Source of the DNA: an uncultured Clostridia bacterium
GTDB lineage: Bacteria > Bacillota > Clostridia > Oscillospirales > CAG-272
Assembly (NCBI GenBank): GCA_947628165.1
Contig: CANQYV010000017.1
Coordinates: 1 to 32,782 of the forward strand
Reading direction: 5' to 3'
DNA: 32,782 bases
Shown: in pieces, positions 15,587 to 22,970 of the stretch
How positions within the stretch are numbered: position 1 is the stretch's first letter
How the letters are laid out: each line of letters opens with the position of its first letter
Notes under the pieces: generated by a model
Told to the model about the DNA's origin: nothing
What the model saw: the letters and a program-made list of their open reading frames with translations, nothing else
Database searches by the model: none
Position numbers and translations under genes: made by a program

Positions 15587-15644
15587 AAAAAAAAAGGACC
15601 GGTCCCCGAGGCTTTTTGCCGGGTACCGGCCCTTTTTATTTTTT
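15587..15644. terminator. Bidirectional terminator between spoVM and rsgA
   Basis: The stem GG(A)CCGGT(C)CCCG / CGGG(T)ACCGG(C)CC (15596-15608 with 15620-15632) has two mismatches. It has A9 on its left and TTTTTATTTTTT on its right, so it gives a U-tract in both directions. It serves spoVM (+) and the long operon ending with rsgA (-), whose stop codon lies within it. Confidence 0.85.
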
Positions 15645-16595
15645 ATCCCACGGATGCTTGCTTTTCAGCGTGTCGTAGAGAATTCGGTAGCTCTCGTGGC
15701 GGCAGCGGGGGATCTTCCCCTCGTTGACGGCGGCGATGACTGCGCAGCCGTCCTCGCAGACGTGGGTGCATTTCGTATACCTGCACTTGCCGTGGTAGGG
15801 CTCGAATTCACGGAACGTGAACGGCAGCGCCTCGACGGAGAAAAAGTCGAATCTTTCAAAGTCGAGGAGGGAAAATCCCGGCGTGTCGGCGATATAAGCG
15901 CCGCTGCCCGTCGGGTAAAGCTCGACGTGGCGCGTCGTCTGCCTGCCGCGCGATATCTTGTGCGAAAGCTCCCCGGTCTTGAGCGAAAGGGAGGGAAAGA
16001 GCCTGTTCAGAAGCGTCGATTTTCCGGCTCCCGACGCGCCTGCGAACGCCGTCACCGCGCCGTCCCCGAGTGAGCCGATGAAAGACCCGAGCGCCTCGGT
16101 CCCCGTCCCGTTGTAGGAGCTGACGGGGAAAACGCCGTAGCCCGAGCACCTGTATATATCCGCCGTCCTTTTTGCCGCCTCGGGGTCGAGCTCGCATTTC
16201 GTGATTATGACGGCGGCGTCTATGTCCGCGTGCTCCGCTATCGACAAAAGCTTGTCGACAAGAAGCAGGTCGGGCTCGGGACGGCAGGTGGGGATGACGG
16301 CAAAGATGATGTCGAGATTTGCCATCGGGGGACGTATCAAAAGATTTTTGCGCGGCTCTATTTCGTCAATGACGCCGTCAACATCGACGTTCCCGTTTGC
16401 GCCGCCCACCTTTTTTTCACCTTTTTCGGGTTCGATATCCTCGCCGATAAGAATGGTCACGATGTCGCCGACGGTGGGGGAGATGCCGTCGCGGCGGAAG
16501 TGCCCGCGCGCGCGGCAGAGGTATTCGCTCCCGTCGGGAGCTGTCACGGCGTAAAGCCCGCCGACGCCGCGCGTCAGCCTGCCTTTTACTGTCAC
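15636..16595 (-). CDS. rsgA: Ribosome small-subunit-dependent GTPase A
   Basis: 319 residues. A circularly permuted GTPase that helps 30S maturation. After the N-terminal OB-fold the motifs come in the permuted order: G4 TKCE (132-135, in place of TKxD), G1 GASGAGKS (186-193), G3 DTPG (237-240). Then the zinc knuckle C271-x4-C276-x-H278-x5-C284. A Gly/Asp/Lys-rich insertion (about residues 51-73) lies within the OB domain, longer than usual. The start is GTG at 16595, overlapping the prkC stop codon as GTGA, so translation is probably coupled. It is the last gene of the long operon. In Bacillus the PrkC kinase phosphorylates this GTPase, which fits the linkage. Confidence 0.93.
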   Translation of the reverse strand: MTVKGRLTRGVGGLYAVTAPDGSEYLCRARGHFRRDGISPTVGDIVTILIGEDIEPEKGEKKVGGANGNVDVDGVIDEIEPRKNLLIRPPMANLDIIFAVIPTCRPEPDLLLVDKLLSIAEHADIDAAVIITKCELDPEAAKRTADIYRCSGYGVFPVSSYNGTGTEALGSFIGSLGDGAVTAFAGASGAGKSTLLNRLFPSLSLKTGELSHKISRGRQTTRHVELYPTGSGAYIADTPGFSLLDFERFDFFSVEALPFTFREFEPYHGKCRYTKCTHVCEDGCAVIAAVNEGKIPRCRHESYRILYDTLKSKHPWDKK

Positions 16596-18313
16596 GGCTG
16601 CGGCGCGTCCTCGGGCGCAGTCTCGGGTCCGAGGCTGACGACGAAGTCGATCGCGGTGCCCTCCGGCACTGAGTCGAAGGCGCGGCGGCTCTGGCGTATG
16701 ACTGTGCCGGCGCGTTCGTTTGAATACTCATACGATACGCTGCCGACCGTAAGGTCGTTCTTTTCTATCTGTATGCGCGCGTCGAGCTCGGAGAGCCCGT
16801 AGAAGTCGGGCACCATCTTCGTTTCTATCTCGGTGCCGCGGCTGACGTAAAGCGTGACGGTGTCTCCCATTTTTACGGTCGAGCCGGACGCGGGCTCCGT
16901 TCTGTATACTAGCCCGCTTGAGACGGCGACGTTGTAGTCCTCGACTATGACGGGGACGACGCCGTACACCTTCGAGAGCGAGTCCTCGACCGTTCGGTAG
17001 TCCTGCATCAGGCAGTCGGGGAGCTGGAATGTCTCGGTACCTCGGCTGACGGTCAGCTCGAGCTTGCAGGGCGTCTTTCCCGTTTCTACGCGGCGCTTGT
17101 CGTTCGCCTTAGGCTCCTGCGCTATGACGGTGCCAGCCGGCGTTTCGGCGTCGTAGACGAACTCTATCGTGACTGCGTAGTCGCGCACGGCGAGCGCGTC
17201 CTCCATGCCGATGTAGTATTCCGTGCCGACGAAATTGTCGACCGTGAGGATGTAGGTCTTGTTCAGCTCCTCGTTGAAGAGCACCTCCGTCCAAAGATAA
17301 TAGGCGCTGATGATGCAGGCGAAGAGGAACGCGAACGAAACGCCGAGTATTATCGGCAGCATCGACGCTCCGAGATAATTTCTGTCTGCCCGCCGCTCCT
17401 TCTGCTGCTTTTTGCCCGAGGTGTTCCCCGACGTCCTCTGCTCTATCGGTGTCGAGAGCGGCTTGAAGACTATCGAGCTGTTGCGCTCGAGCGCGTCGAG
17501 CCAGCGGAACATCTGCTCCGCCGTCTGAAAGCGCTTTTTCGGCGACTTTTCCATCGCGGTCAGGATTATCTGCTCGAGCCCGTGCGGTATTTCGGGATTT
17601 ATCTCCGACGGAGGGGTCGGCGTGTCCTGTATCTGCATGAGGGCGACAGAGACCGGAGACTCCGCGTTGAACGGCAGTCTTCCCGTTGCCATTTCGTAAA
17701 GGAGGACGCCTGTCGAATATATGTCGGAGCGCGCGTCTATCTCAAGACCGCTCGCCTGCTCGGGGGAGATGTAGTAAACGGTGCCGATCGCGTGATCCGT
17801 CATCGTAACGGTCTCGGCGTTCGGCAGCTTCGCGATGCCGAAGTCCGCGACCTTGATGACGCCGTTATTGAGCAGCATTATGTTCTGCGGCTTGATGTCG
17901 CGGTGAACGATGCCGCGCCCGTGCGCGTGAATGAGCGCGCGGAGCACCTGCTTGCAGTAGCCGACCGCCTCCTCCCACGGGAGCGGCCCCTTGTTCTTCA
18001 TGTAGCTCTTGAGGGTGATGCCCTCGATGAACTCCATGACGATGTATTTCGACTCTCCGCTGACGGAGACGTCGTATATCGAAACGATGTTGGGATGCGA
18101 GAGCATCGCGACCGCCTTTGATTCATTGATGAAGCGCCTGACAGCCGCCTCGTCCCTCGCCGTCTCCTCCTTGAGCATCTTTATCGCCACCGTACGGTGC
18201 GCGACGATGTCGGAGGCGCGGAAAACGACCGCCATGCCGCCGATGCCGACGACGCGCTCTATTTTATATCTGCCGTCGAGCGTCTGCCCGACGAGTCTTT
18301 CATATGATTCCAT
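16592..18313 (-). CDS. prkC: PASTA-domain Ser/Thr protein kinase (PrkC/Stk1)
   Basis: 573 residues. Hanks-type kinase: glycine loop GIGGMAVVF (23-31), ATP Lys45 in VAIKML, catalytic HRDIKPQN (Asp139), DFG (157-159), and APE-like SPEQ. A Thr-rich activation loop (ETVTMTDHAIGT) offers autophosphorylation sites. A basic juxtamembrane segment and one transmembrane helix (~319-341) lead to three extracellular PASTA repeats (~355-424, 430-493, 499-562) that bind muropeptides or lipid II in this family. It signals cell-wall status to growth, division and spore germination targets. It follows its phosphatase gene by 14 nt and overlaps rsgA. The ATG at 18313 is preceded by GGGAGACG. Confidence 0.95.
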   Translation of the reverse strand: MESYERLVGQTLDGRYKIERVVGIGGMAVVFRASDIVAHRTVAIKMLKEETARDEAAVRRFINESKAVAMLSHPNIVSIYDVSVSGESKYIVMEFIEGITLKSYMKNKGPLPWEEAVGYCKQVLRALIHAHGRGIVHRDIKPQNIMLLNNGVIKVADFGIAKLPNAETVTMTDHAIGTVYYISPEQASGLEIDARSDIYSTGVLLYEMATGRLPFNAESPVSVALMQIQDTPTPPSEINPEIPHGLEQIILTAMEKSPKKRFQTAEQMFRWLDALERNSSIVFKPLSTPIEQRTSGNTSGKKQQKERRADRNYLGASMLPIILGVSFAFLFACIISAYYLWTEVLFNEELNKTYILTVDNFVGTEYYIGMEDALAVRDYAVTIEFVYDAETPAGTVIAQEPKANDKRRVETGKTPCKLELTVSRGTETFQLPDCLMQDYRTVEDSLSKVYGVVPVIVEDYNVAVSSGLVYRTEPASGSTVKMGDTVTLYVSRGTEIETKMVPDFYGLSELDARIQIEKNDLTVGSVSYEYSNERAGTVIRQSRRAFDSVPEGTAIDFVVSLGPETAPEDAPQP

Positions 18314-18327
18314 CTGAGCGTCTCCCT

Positions 18328-19089
18328 TCAGTTATCGTCGGTGTGCGCGAGGATAACGGTGATGTTGTCGCGGCCGCCGTTTTCGTTTGCCGCCCGTATC
18401 AGGGCGTCCGCCTTTTCGTCGAGGCTGCCGTCCCCGGTGATTATCGAGATGAGCTCGGCGCCGCCCGCCATCGTGTAGAGCCCGTCGGAGCAGAGCAGGA
18501 TGTAGGAGCCGCTGTCAAGGCTGACGGTGTATGTGTCGGGCTCGACAGTCTCGTAAACGCCTATCGCGCGCATTATGATATTGCGCTTCGAGGAGGTCTG
18601 CGCCTCGGAGGAGGTGATGAGACCTATGTCGACGAGATACTGGACGTACGAGTGGTCGCGGGTGACCTGCTGCGCGTCGTTGTCCTTTATTATGTAGAGC
18701 CTGCTGTCTCCGACGTTTACGGCGTACAGCTTGTCTCTGCGTATCACGGCGGCGACGAACGTCGTCCCCATCCCCTTGAGGGACGGTTCCTCCTGCGCCC
18801 TGTCGTATACGGCGAGGTTCGCCTCCCGCGCCGCATAGGAGAGTATCTTCGGTATATATTTATCGGTGTCGAGATCCGGGTCACCGAGCACGACCTCAAG
18901 GTCGCGGCGTATGCTCGCCGTTGCGACCTCGCAGGCTATGCGCGACGCCTCCTCCCCTCCGTTTGCGCCTCCCATCCCGTCGCAGACGAGAAAGAAATGC
19001 ATGTCGGGGGATATCTCGAGCGTCGAGAAGGAGTCCTGATTTGAACCGCGCTTCTGCCCGCGGTCTGTCTTTGCGGAATACTGCGTCAT
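18328..19089 (-). CDS. stp: PP2C-type Ser/Thr phosphatase (PrpC/Stp)
   Basis: 253 residues, standard for the bacterial PPM family. Metal-binding motifs: CDGMGG (Asp37), VGDSRLY, CSDGLY and the terminal GGRDNIT. N-terminal RGxxRGSNQD matches the phosphate-binding Arg and first acidic motif. It dephosphorylates PrkC and its substrates in the cytosol. The ATG at 19089 overlaps the rlmN stop codon as ATGA, and AAGGAG lies just upstream within rlmN. This is the conserved rlmN-stp-prkC-rsgA order of Firmicutes. Confidence 0.95.
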   Translation of the reverse strand: MTQYSAKTDRGQKRGSNQDSFSTLEISPDMHFFLVCDGMGGANGGEEASRIACEVATASIRRDLEVVLGDPDLDTDKYIPKILSYAAREANLAVYDRAQEEPSLKGMGTTFVAAVIRRDKLYAVNVGDSRLYIIKDNDAQQVTRDHSYVQYLVDIGLITSSEAQTSSKRNIIMRAIGVYETVEPDTYTVSLDSGSYILLCSDGLYTMAGGAELISIITGDGSLDEKADALIRAANENGGRDNITVILAHTDDN

Positions 19090-20195
19090 TTCGCTCCTTT
19101 AGTCCTTTCCGTGTTTCCGTGCGACTGCACGGGTTCTTTCCGTGCGGCGTTTATCCTGAGCTGACCGCACGCGGCGTTTATGTCCGGGCCGAGCCTCCGC
19201 CTGACCGTCGCCGTGACGCCGGACGCCTCGAGCGTTTCCCGAAAGCGGCGGACGGCGTCTTTGTCCGAGCGGGAGAATCCCGTCCCGTCGACATCGTTGT
19301 AGGGGATGAGATTGACGTGCATCGGGAGCCTTCTCCCCCCGTCGTTCATATGGCTTATAAGGACGCGGGCAAGCCGCCGCGCGTCTTCGGCGGAGTCGTT
19401 TTTTCCCGAGATCAGAGTGTATTCAAACGATATGCGCCGCCCGGTAGTGAGAAACCACTCGCGGCACGCGGTCAAAAGCTCCGCTATAGAGTACGCGTCG
19501 TTTACGGGCATTATGGCGGAGCGCTCGCCGTCGTCTGCGGCGTGCAGCGACACCGACAGCGTCACGGGCAGGTCGAGCGACGCGAGCTTCCTTATCCCGG
19601 GGACGAGCCCGCACGTCGAGACCGAGACGTGGCGCAGCCCTATTCCGAGCCCGTCGGGGCAGCTGATGAGGCGCAGGAACCGCACGGTCTCGTCGAAATT
19701 GTCGAGCGGCTCGCCTATCCCCATCATGACGATGTTGGAAATGCGAAGGCCTGAGTCAAGCTCCGCCGCGATGACCTCGCCCTCTATCTCGGAGGCGGAG
19801 AGGTCGCGCACGCGGCCCGATTTTGTCGACGCGCAGAACCGGCACCCCATGCGGCAGCCGACCTGCGAGGAAACGCAGAGCGTGTTGCCGTGCTCGTATC
19901 TCATGAGCACGGACTCTATGCAGTTGCCGTCGTGGAGGCGGAAGAGGTATTTGACGGTACCGTCCGCGGACGAGACGAGCTTCTCGGCGACCGTGGGGAG
20001 CGTGTCAAGGCACATTTTCCCGAGTTGCGCGCGCAGGGAGAGCGGCAGGTCCGTCATGTCGGAGAAGCGCACGCCTCGGTGCAGCTTTGAGAATATCTGC
20101 TTTGCGCGGTAACGCGGCTGCGAGTACGGAGGCGACGTTATGAGCGCCTCGAGCTCATCGGGCAGAAGTCTTTGAATGTCTGTCTTTTCGTTCAT
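19086..20195 (-). CDS. rlmN: Dual-specificity 23S rRNA (A2503-C2)/tRNA (A37-C2) methyltransferase, radical SAM
   Basis: 369 residues. The radical-SAM cluster motif C-x3-C-x2-C is CRMGCRFC (Cys114, 118, 121). The GEPLDNFD SAM-binding segment follows. The methyl-carrier/resolving Cys lies in the C-terminal INAACGQLR, and the second catalytic Cys in VSVSTCGLVPGI. These residues mark RlmN rather than a generic radical-SAM enzyme. It methylates A2503 in the peptidyl-transferase centre. The start codon ATG 20195 has only a weak Shine-Dalgarno (GAAAGAC). A hydrophilic tail of about 15 residues follows the catalytic domain. It lies 12 nt after rsmB. Confidence 0.94.
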   Translation of the reverse strand: MNEKTDIQRLLPDELEALITSPPYSQPRYRAKQIFSKLHRGVRFSDMTDLPLSLRAQLGKMCLDTLPTVAEKLVSSADGTVKYLFRLHDGNCIESVLMRYEHGNTLCVSSQVGCRMGCRFCASTKSGRVRDLSASEIEGEVIAAELDSGLRISNIVMMGIGEPLDNFDETVRFLRLISCPDGLGIGLRHVSVSTCGLVPGIRKLASLDLPVTLSVSLHAADDGERSAIMPVNDAYSIAELLTACREWFLTTGRRISFEYTLISGKNDSAEDARRLARVLISHMNDGGRRLPMHVNLIPYNDVDGTGFSRSDKDAVRRFRETLEASGVTATVRRRLGPDINAACGQLRINAARKEPVQSHGNTERTKGAK

Positions 20196-20207
20196 ACTGT
20201 CTTTCTA

Positions 20208-21530
20208 TCATTTTGAGGCGATTAGCTTTGCGACGAAGAAGCCGTCCGTCCCGTTCTTGTGGGGCATGAGGGTCAGCGTGCCACCCTTTGAGTCTATGCC
20301 TGATACCGAGAACGGCTCGGGGTGAAACTGCCCGAAGCGGGAGAGGAACGAGGATATGACGTCTTCGTTTTCCGCGCGGCGCAGAGTGCACGTCGAATAA
20401 AGCAGCACGCCGCCGGGCTTTACATAGGAGACGGATGCCGAAAGTATCGCAAGCTGGACGTCGGGCAGCGCATTTGCCGCCGAAAGATCCTTATATCTTA
20501 TATCGGGCTTTTTCGCTATGACGCCGAGCCCGGAGCAGGGAACGTCGCAAAGGACGACGTCCGCCGAGCCGAAGAGCGCGGGGTCGGGCTCCCTGCCGTC
20601 GCGCGCGGACGCGCGGATCATGTTTATCCCGAGCCTCTCGGCGCCGCGCCATATGAGGCCGAGCTTGTTTTCGTGAAGGTCAAAGGAATAAATTTTGCCC
20701 TCGTTTTCCATATCTATCGCCGCCGAAAAGCTCTTTCCGCCCGGAGCGGAGCACACGTCGACGACGGTGTCGCCTCGCCTCGGCGAGGCGGCGGCGACGG
20801 CGAGGCGCGAGGCGGCGTCCTCAACGAACCACAGCCCCTCGTCAAAGCCCGGGAGCTCCGTTACGGCGCCCGATGCCGGAAGGTCTATCATATCGGGAAA
20901 AAGACAGTTCCGATGTGCGCCCGGTATCATGGAGAGGAGCCGTTCGGCGTCCGTTTTCAGCGTATTGACGCGCAGCGTCACGGGCGGGCGGCGGTGAGTT
21001 GCGGCGCAGAGCGCCGGCGTCTCCCCGCCGTAATCGGCAAGCCATGAGCGGACGAGAGGAAGGGGGAGCGAGTGCTCCGCCGACAGCCGCTCGGCTTCCG
21101 TGAGACCCTCCGGGATGTGGAGGCACGCGCCCTCGCGAAGCGAGCGCCGCAGCGCGGCGTTCACGAGCGGGCGCGAGCGCGCAGGGCACGCCGAGACCGT
21201 TTCGTTGACGGCGGCGTGCGGCGGTATTTTGTCCATAAACAAAAGCTGATAAAGCCCGAGCCTCAGCGCGGTGCGCGTTTCGGCGTCGAGAGTGTCAGCC
21301 TCGCGCGAGGTGAGATGCGATATCTCGATATCAAGCGTTATCGCGCGCTCGCAGACGCCGTAGACGAGCGCGGCAAACAGCGCGCGGTCGGCGTCTTGAA
21401 AATTAAATCTGCGCTGTGCGGCGTCGAGCTCAAGGTTGAGGTATTTTCCGCCCTTCTCCGCTCTCACGAGCGTCAGGAGCGCCGCCGCGCGGACGTTTTG
21501 CGCGCCGGCGGGAAAGTCCTTGGGGCTCAT
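20208..21530 (-). CDS. rsmB: 16S rRNA (cytosine-967-C5)-methyltransferase
   Basis: 440 residues. An N-terminal NusB-like RNA-binding domain (about 1-140) is joined to a Rossmann methyltransferase. The SAM-binding motif is CSAPGGKS (260-267). The two catalytic cysteines of m5C enzymes are in DVPCSG (Cys332) and STCT (Cys381). Both being present fits an active RsmB/Sun protein. The start is ATG 21530, which overlaps the fmt stop as ATGA; the reading frame extends to 21806 but that part lies wholly within fmt and is Arg/His-rich, so it is not protein. The fmt-rsmB-rlmN order is typical for Firmicutes. Confidence 0.94.
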   Translation of the reverse strand: MSPKDFPAGAQNVRAAALLTLVRAEKGGKYLNLELDAAQRRFNFQDADRALFAALVYGVCERAITLDIEISHLTSREADTLDAETRTALRLGLYQLLFMDKIPPHAAVNETVSACPARSRPLVNAALRRSLREGACLHIPEGLTEAERLSAEHSLPLPLVRSWLADYGGETPALCAATHRRPPVTLRVNTLKTDAERLLSMIPGAHRNCLFPDMIDLPASGAVTELPGFDEGLWFVEDAASRLAVAAASPRRGDTVVDVCSAPGGKSFSAAIDMENEGKIYSFDLHENKLGLIWRGAERLGINMIRASARDGREPDPALFGSADVVLCDVPCSGLGVIAKKPDIRYKDLSAANALPDVQLAILSASVSYVKPGGVLLYSTCTLRRAENEDVISSFLSRFGQFHPEPFSVSGIDSKGGTLTLMPHKNGTDGFFVAKLIASK

Positions 21531-22468
21531 TTTCCGCCGAGCACGCCGCCGGGAGATATGCCCCGGCCGTTTATGAAGTCGGCGGCGCTCATCCGCCGCT
21601 TGCCCTCGGGCTGGACTTCGGTGAGATATATCGTCCCGCTGCCGCAGGCGACGCCGATGCGGCCGCCCGAGACGGAAATTACGGTGCCGGGCACAGCCTC
21701 GGCATGCGGTCCCGCGTCGGGCACGGAGGCGTAAACGCGCAGGCGGCGTCCGTCGGGCAGCGTCGTGTACGCGGCGGGGACGGGCGAGAGCGCGCGGATG
21801 CGGCACGAAAGCGAGGCGGCGTCATGGGAAAAGTCGAGCCTCATGTCACAGTCCTCTATTTTGTGCGCGTAGCTCGCGCCCTTCTCGGGCTGCTTTGTGC
21901 GGGTGAGCGTACCCGCCTTTATGCCCGCGATGACGGCGCGGAGCGCGTCTGCTCCCGCCTCGGCGAGCTTGTCGTGGACGGCTTCAAAATCGTCCCCGTC
22001 CTCTATTTTCACTTTTCTTGTCAGTATGATGTCTCCGGTGTCGAGACCCGCGTCCATATACATCGCGGTGACGCCCGTTTCGCGCTCGCCCGCCATGATC
22101 GCGCGCTGGATAGGCGCGGCGCCTCTGTACTTGGGCAAAAGCGACGCGTGCGCGTTTACGCAGCCGAAGCGGGGGTAGGAGAGCACGTTTTCAGGCAGTA
22201 TCTTGCCGTATGCGACGACGAGAATCAGATCGGGGTCAAGCTCCCCGAGAGTTTTCGCGAACTCGTCGCCCCGCACGCGCTCGGGCGTGAATACGGGGAT
22301 GCCGAGCGAGAGCGCCTCCGCCTTTACGGGCGAAGGAAATAAAGTGTAGCCTCGCCCCTTCGGTCTGTCGGGCTGCGTTATGACGCCGACGATGTCCTCG
22401 CCCGTGCCGGCGACGGCGCGGAGCGAGACCGCGGCGAAATCGGGCGTGCCGAAAAAGAGTATCTTCAT
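21527..22468 (-). CDS. fmt: Methionyl-tRNA formyltransferase
   Basis: 313 residues. It formylates Met-tRNAi with 10-formyl-THF to start translation. It begins MKILFFGTPDFA and has the catalytic Asn105, His107 and Asp143 in NAHASLLPKYRGAAPIQ and GLDTGDI, the formyltransferase signature. The C-terminal OB-like domain (from about residue 210) binds tRNA. The ATG lies 7 nt downstream of def, so formyl addition and removal are encoded back to back, the common arrangement. It overlaps rsmB by 4 nt. Confidence 0.96.
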   Translation of the reverse strand: MKILFFGTPDFAAVSLRAVAGTGEDIVGVITQPDRPKGRGYTLFPSPVKAEALSLGIPVFTPERVRGDEFAKTLGELDPDLILVVAYGKILPENVLSYPRFGCVNAHASLLPKYRGAAPIQRAIMAGERETGVTAMYMDAGLDTGDIILTRKVKIEDGDDFEAVHDKLAEAGADALRAVIAGIKAGTLTRTKQPEKGASYAHKIEDCDMRLDFSHDAASLSCRIRALSPVPAAYTTLPDGRRLRVYASVPDAGPHAEAVPGTVISVSGGRIGVACGSGTIYLTEVQPEGKRRMSAADFINGRGISPGGVLGGK

Positions 22469-22475
22469 CGTGTCG

Positions 22476-22958
22476 TTATTCGTCGTCGTCCTCCTCGTCG
22501 GGGTCCACCATGCGGACGAGGGTGCCCGGGTCCGTATAGAGCTTGCCGTCGAGGTGGTCTATCTCATGACAGAACGCGCGCGCGAGCAGACCTTCGCCCT
22601 CGTATGTGTGCTCGACAAAATCCCTGTCGAGCGCGCGCACCGTGACCTTCGCGGGGCGGCGCGTCACTCCCCATTCGCCGGGGATGGAGAGGCAGCCCTC
22701 GCGCTCGAGCTGCTCACCCTCGGAGGATATTATCTCGGGGTTGATGAGCTCAAGCAGACCCGTCTCTTCGGTTTCGATGAGGACGATGCGGCGGCGGACG
22801 CCGACCTGAGGCGCGGCAAGGCCGACGCCGTCGGCGTCATGGAGCGTGTCCGCCATGTCGTCGAGCAATGTCAGGATGCGGTCCGTTATTTTGTCTACGG
22901 GGCGGCTCTTGGCGCGGAGCGCGAGGTCGCCTTTTCTGCGTATTCTTAAAAGTGCCAT
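22476..22958 (-). CDS. def: Peptide deformylase
   Basis: 160 residues. A metallohydrolase that removes the N-formyl group from nascent proteins. The three family motifs are intact: GVGLAAPQVG (44-53), EGCLS (87-91) and HEIDH (131-135), giving the Cys-His-His metal site and catalytic Glu. A very acidic tail (DPDEEDDDE) ends the protein. The ATG at 22958 has AAGGA upstream. It follows priA by 12 nt. Confidence 0.96.
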   Translation of the reverse strand: MALLRIRRKGDLALRAKSRPVDKITDRILTLLDDMADTLHDADGVGLAAPQVGVRRRIVLIETEETGLLELINPEIISSEGEQLEREGCLSIPGEWGVTRRPAKVTVRALDRDFVEHTYEGEGLLARAFCHEIDHLDGKLYTDPGTLVRMVDPDEEDDDE

Positions 22959-22970
22959 CCGGAGTTCCTT

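Noticed and set aside
21531-21806. N-terminal extension of rsmB
   Set aside because: It overlaps fmt entirely, is Arg/His-rich, and the ATG at 21530 forms the usual ATGA overlap with the fmt stop.
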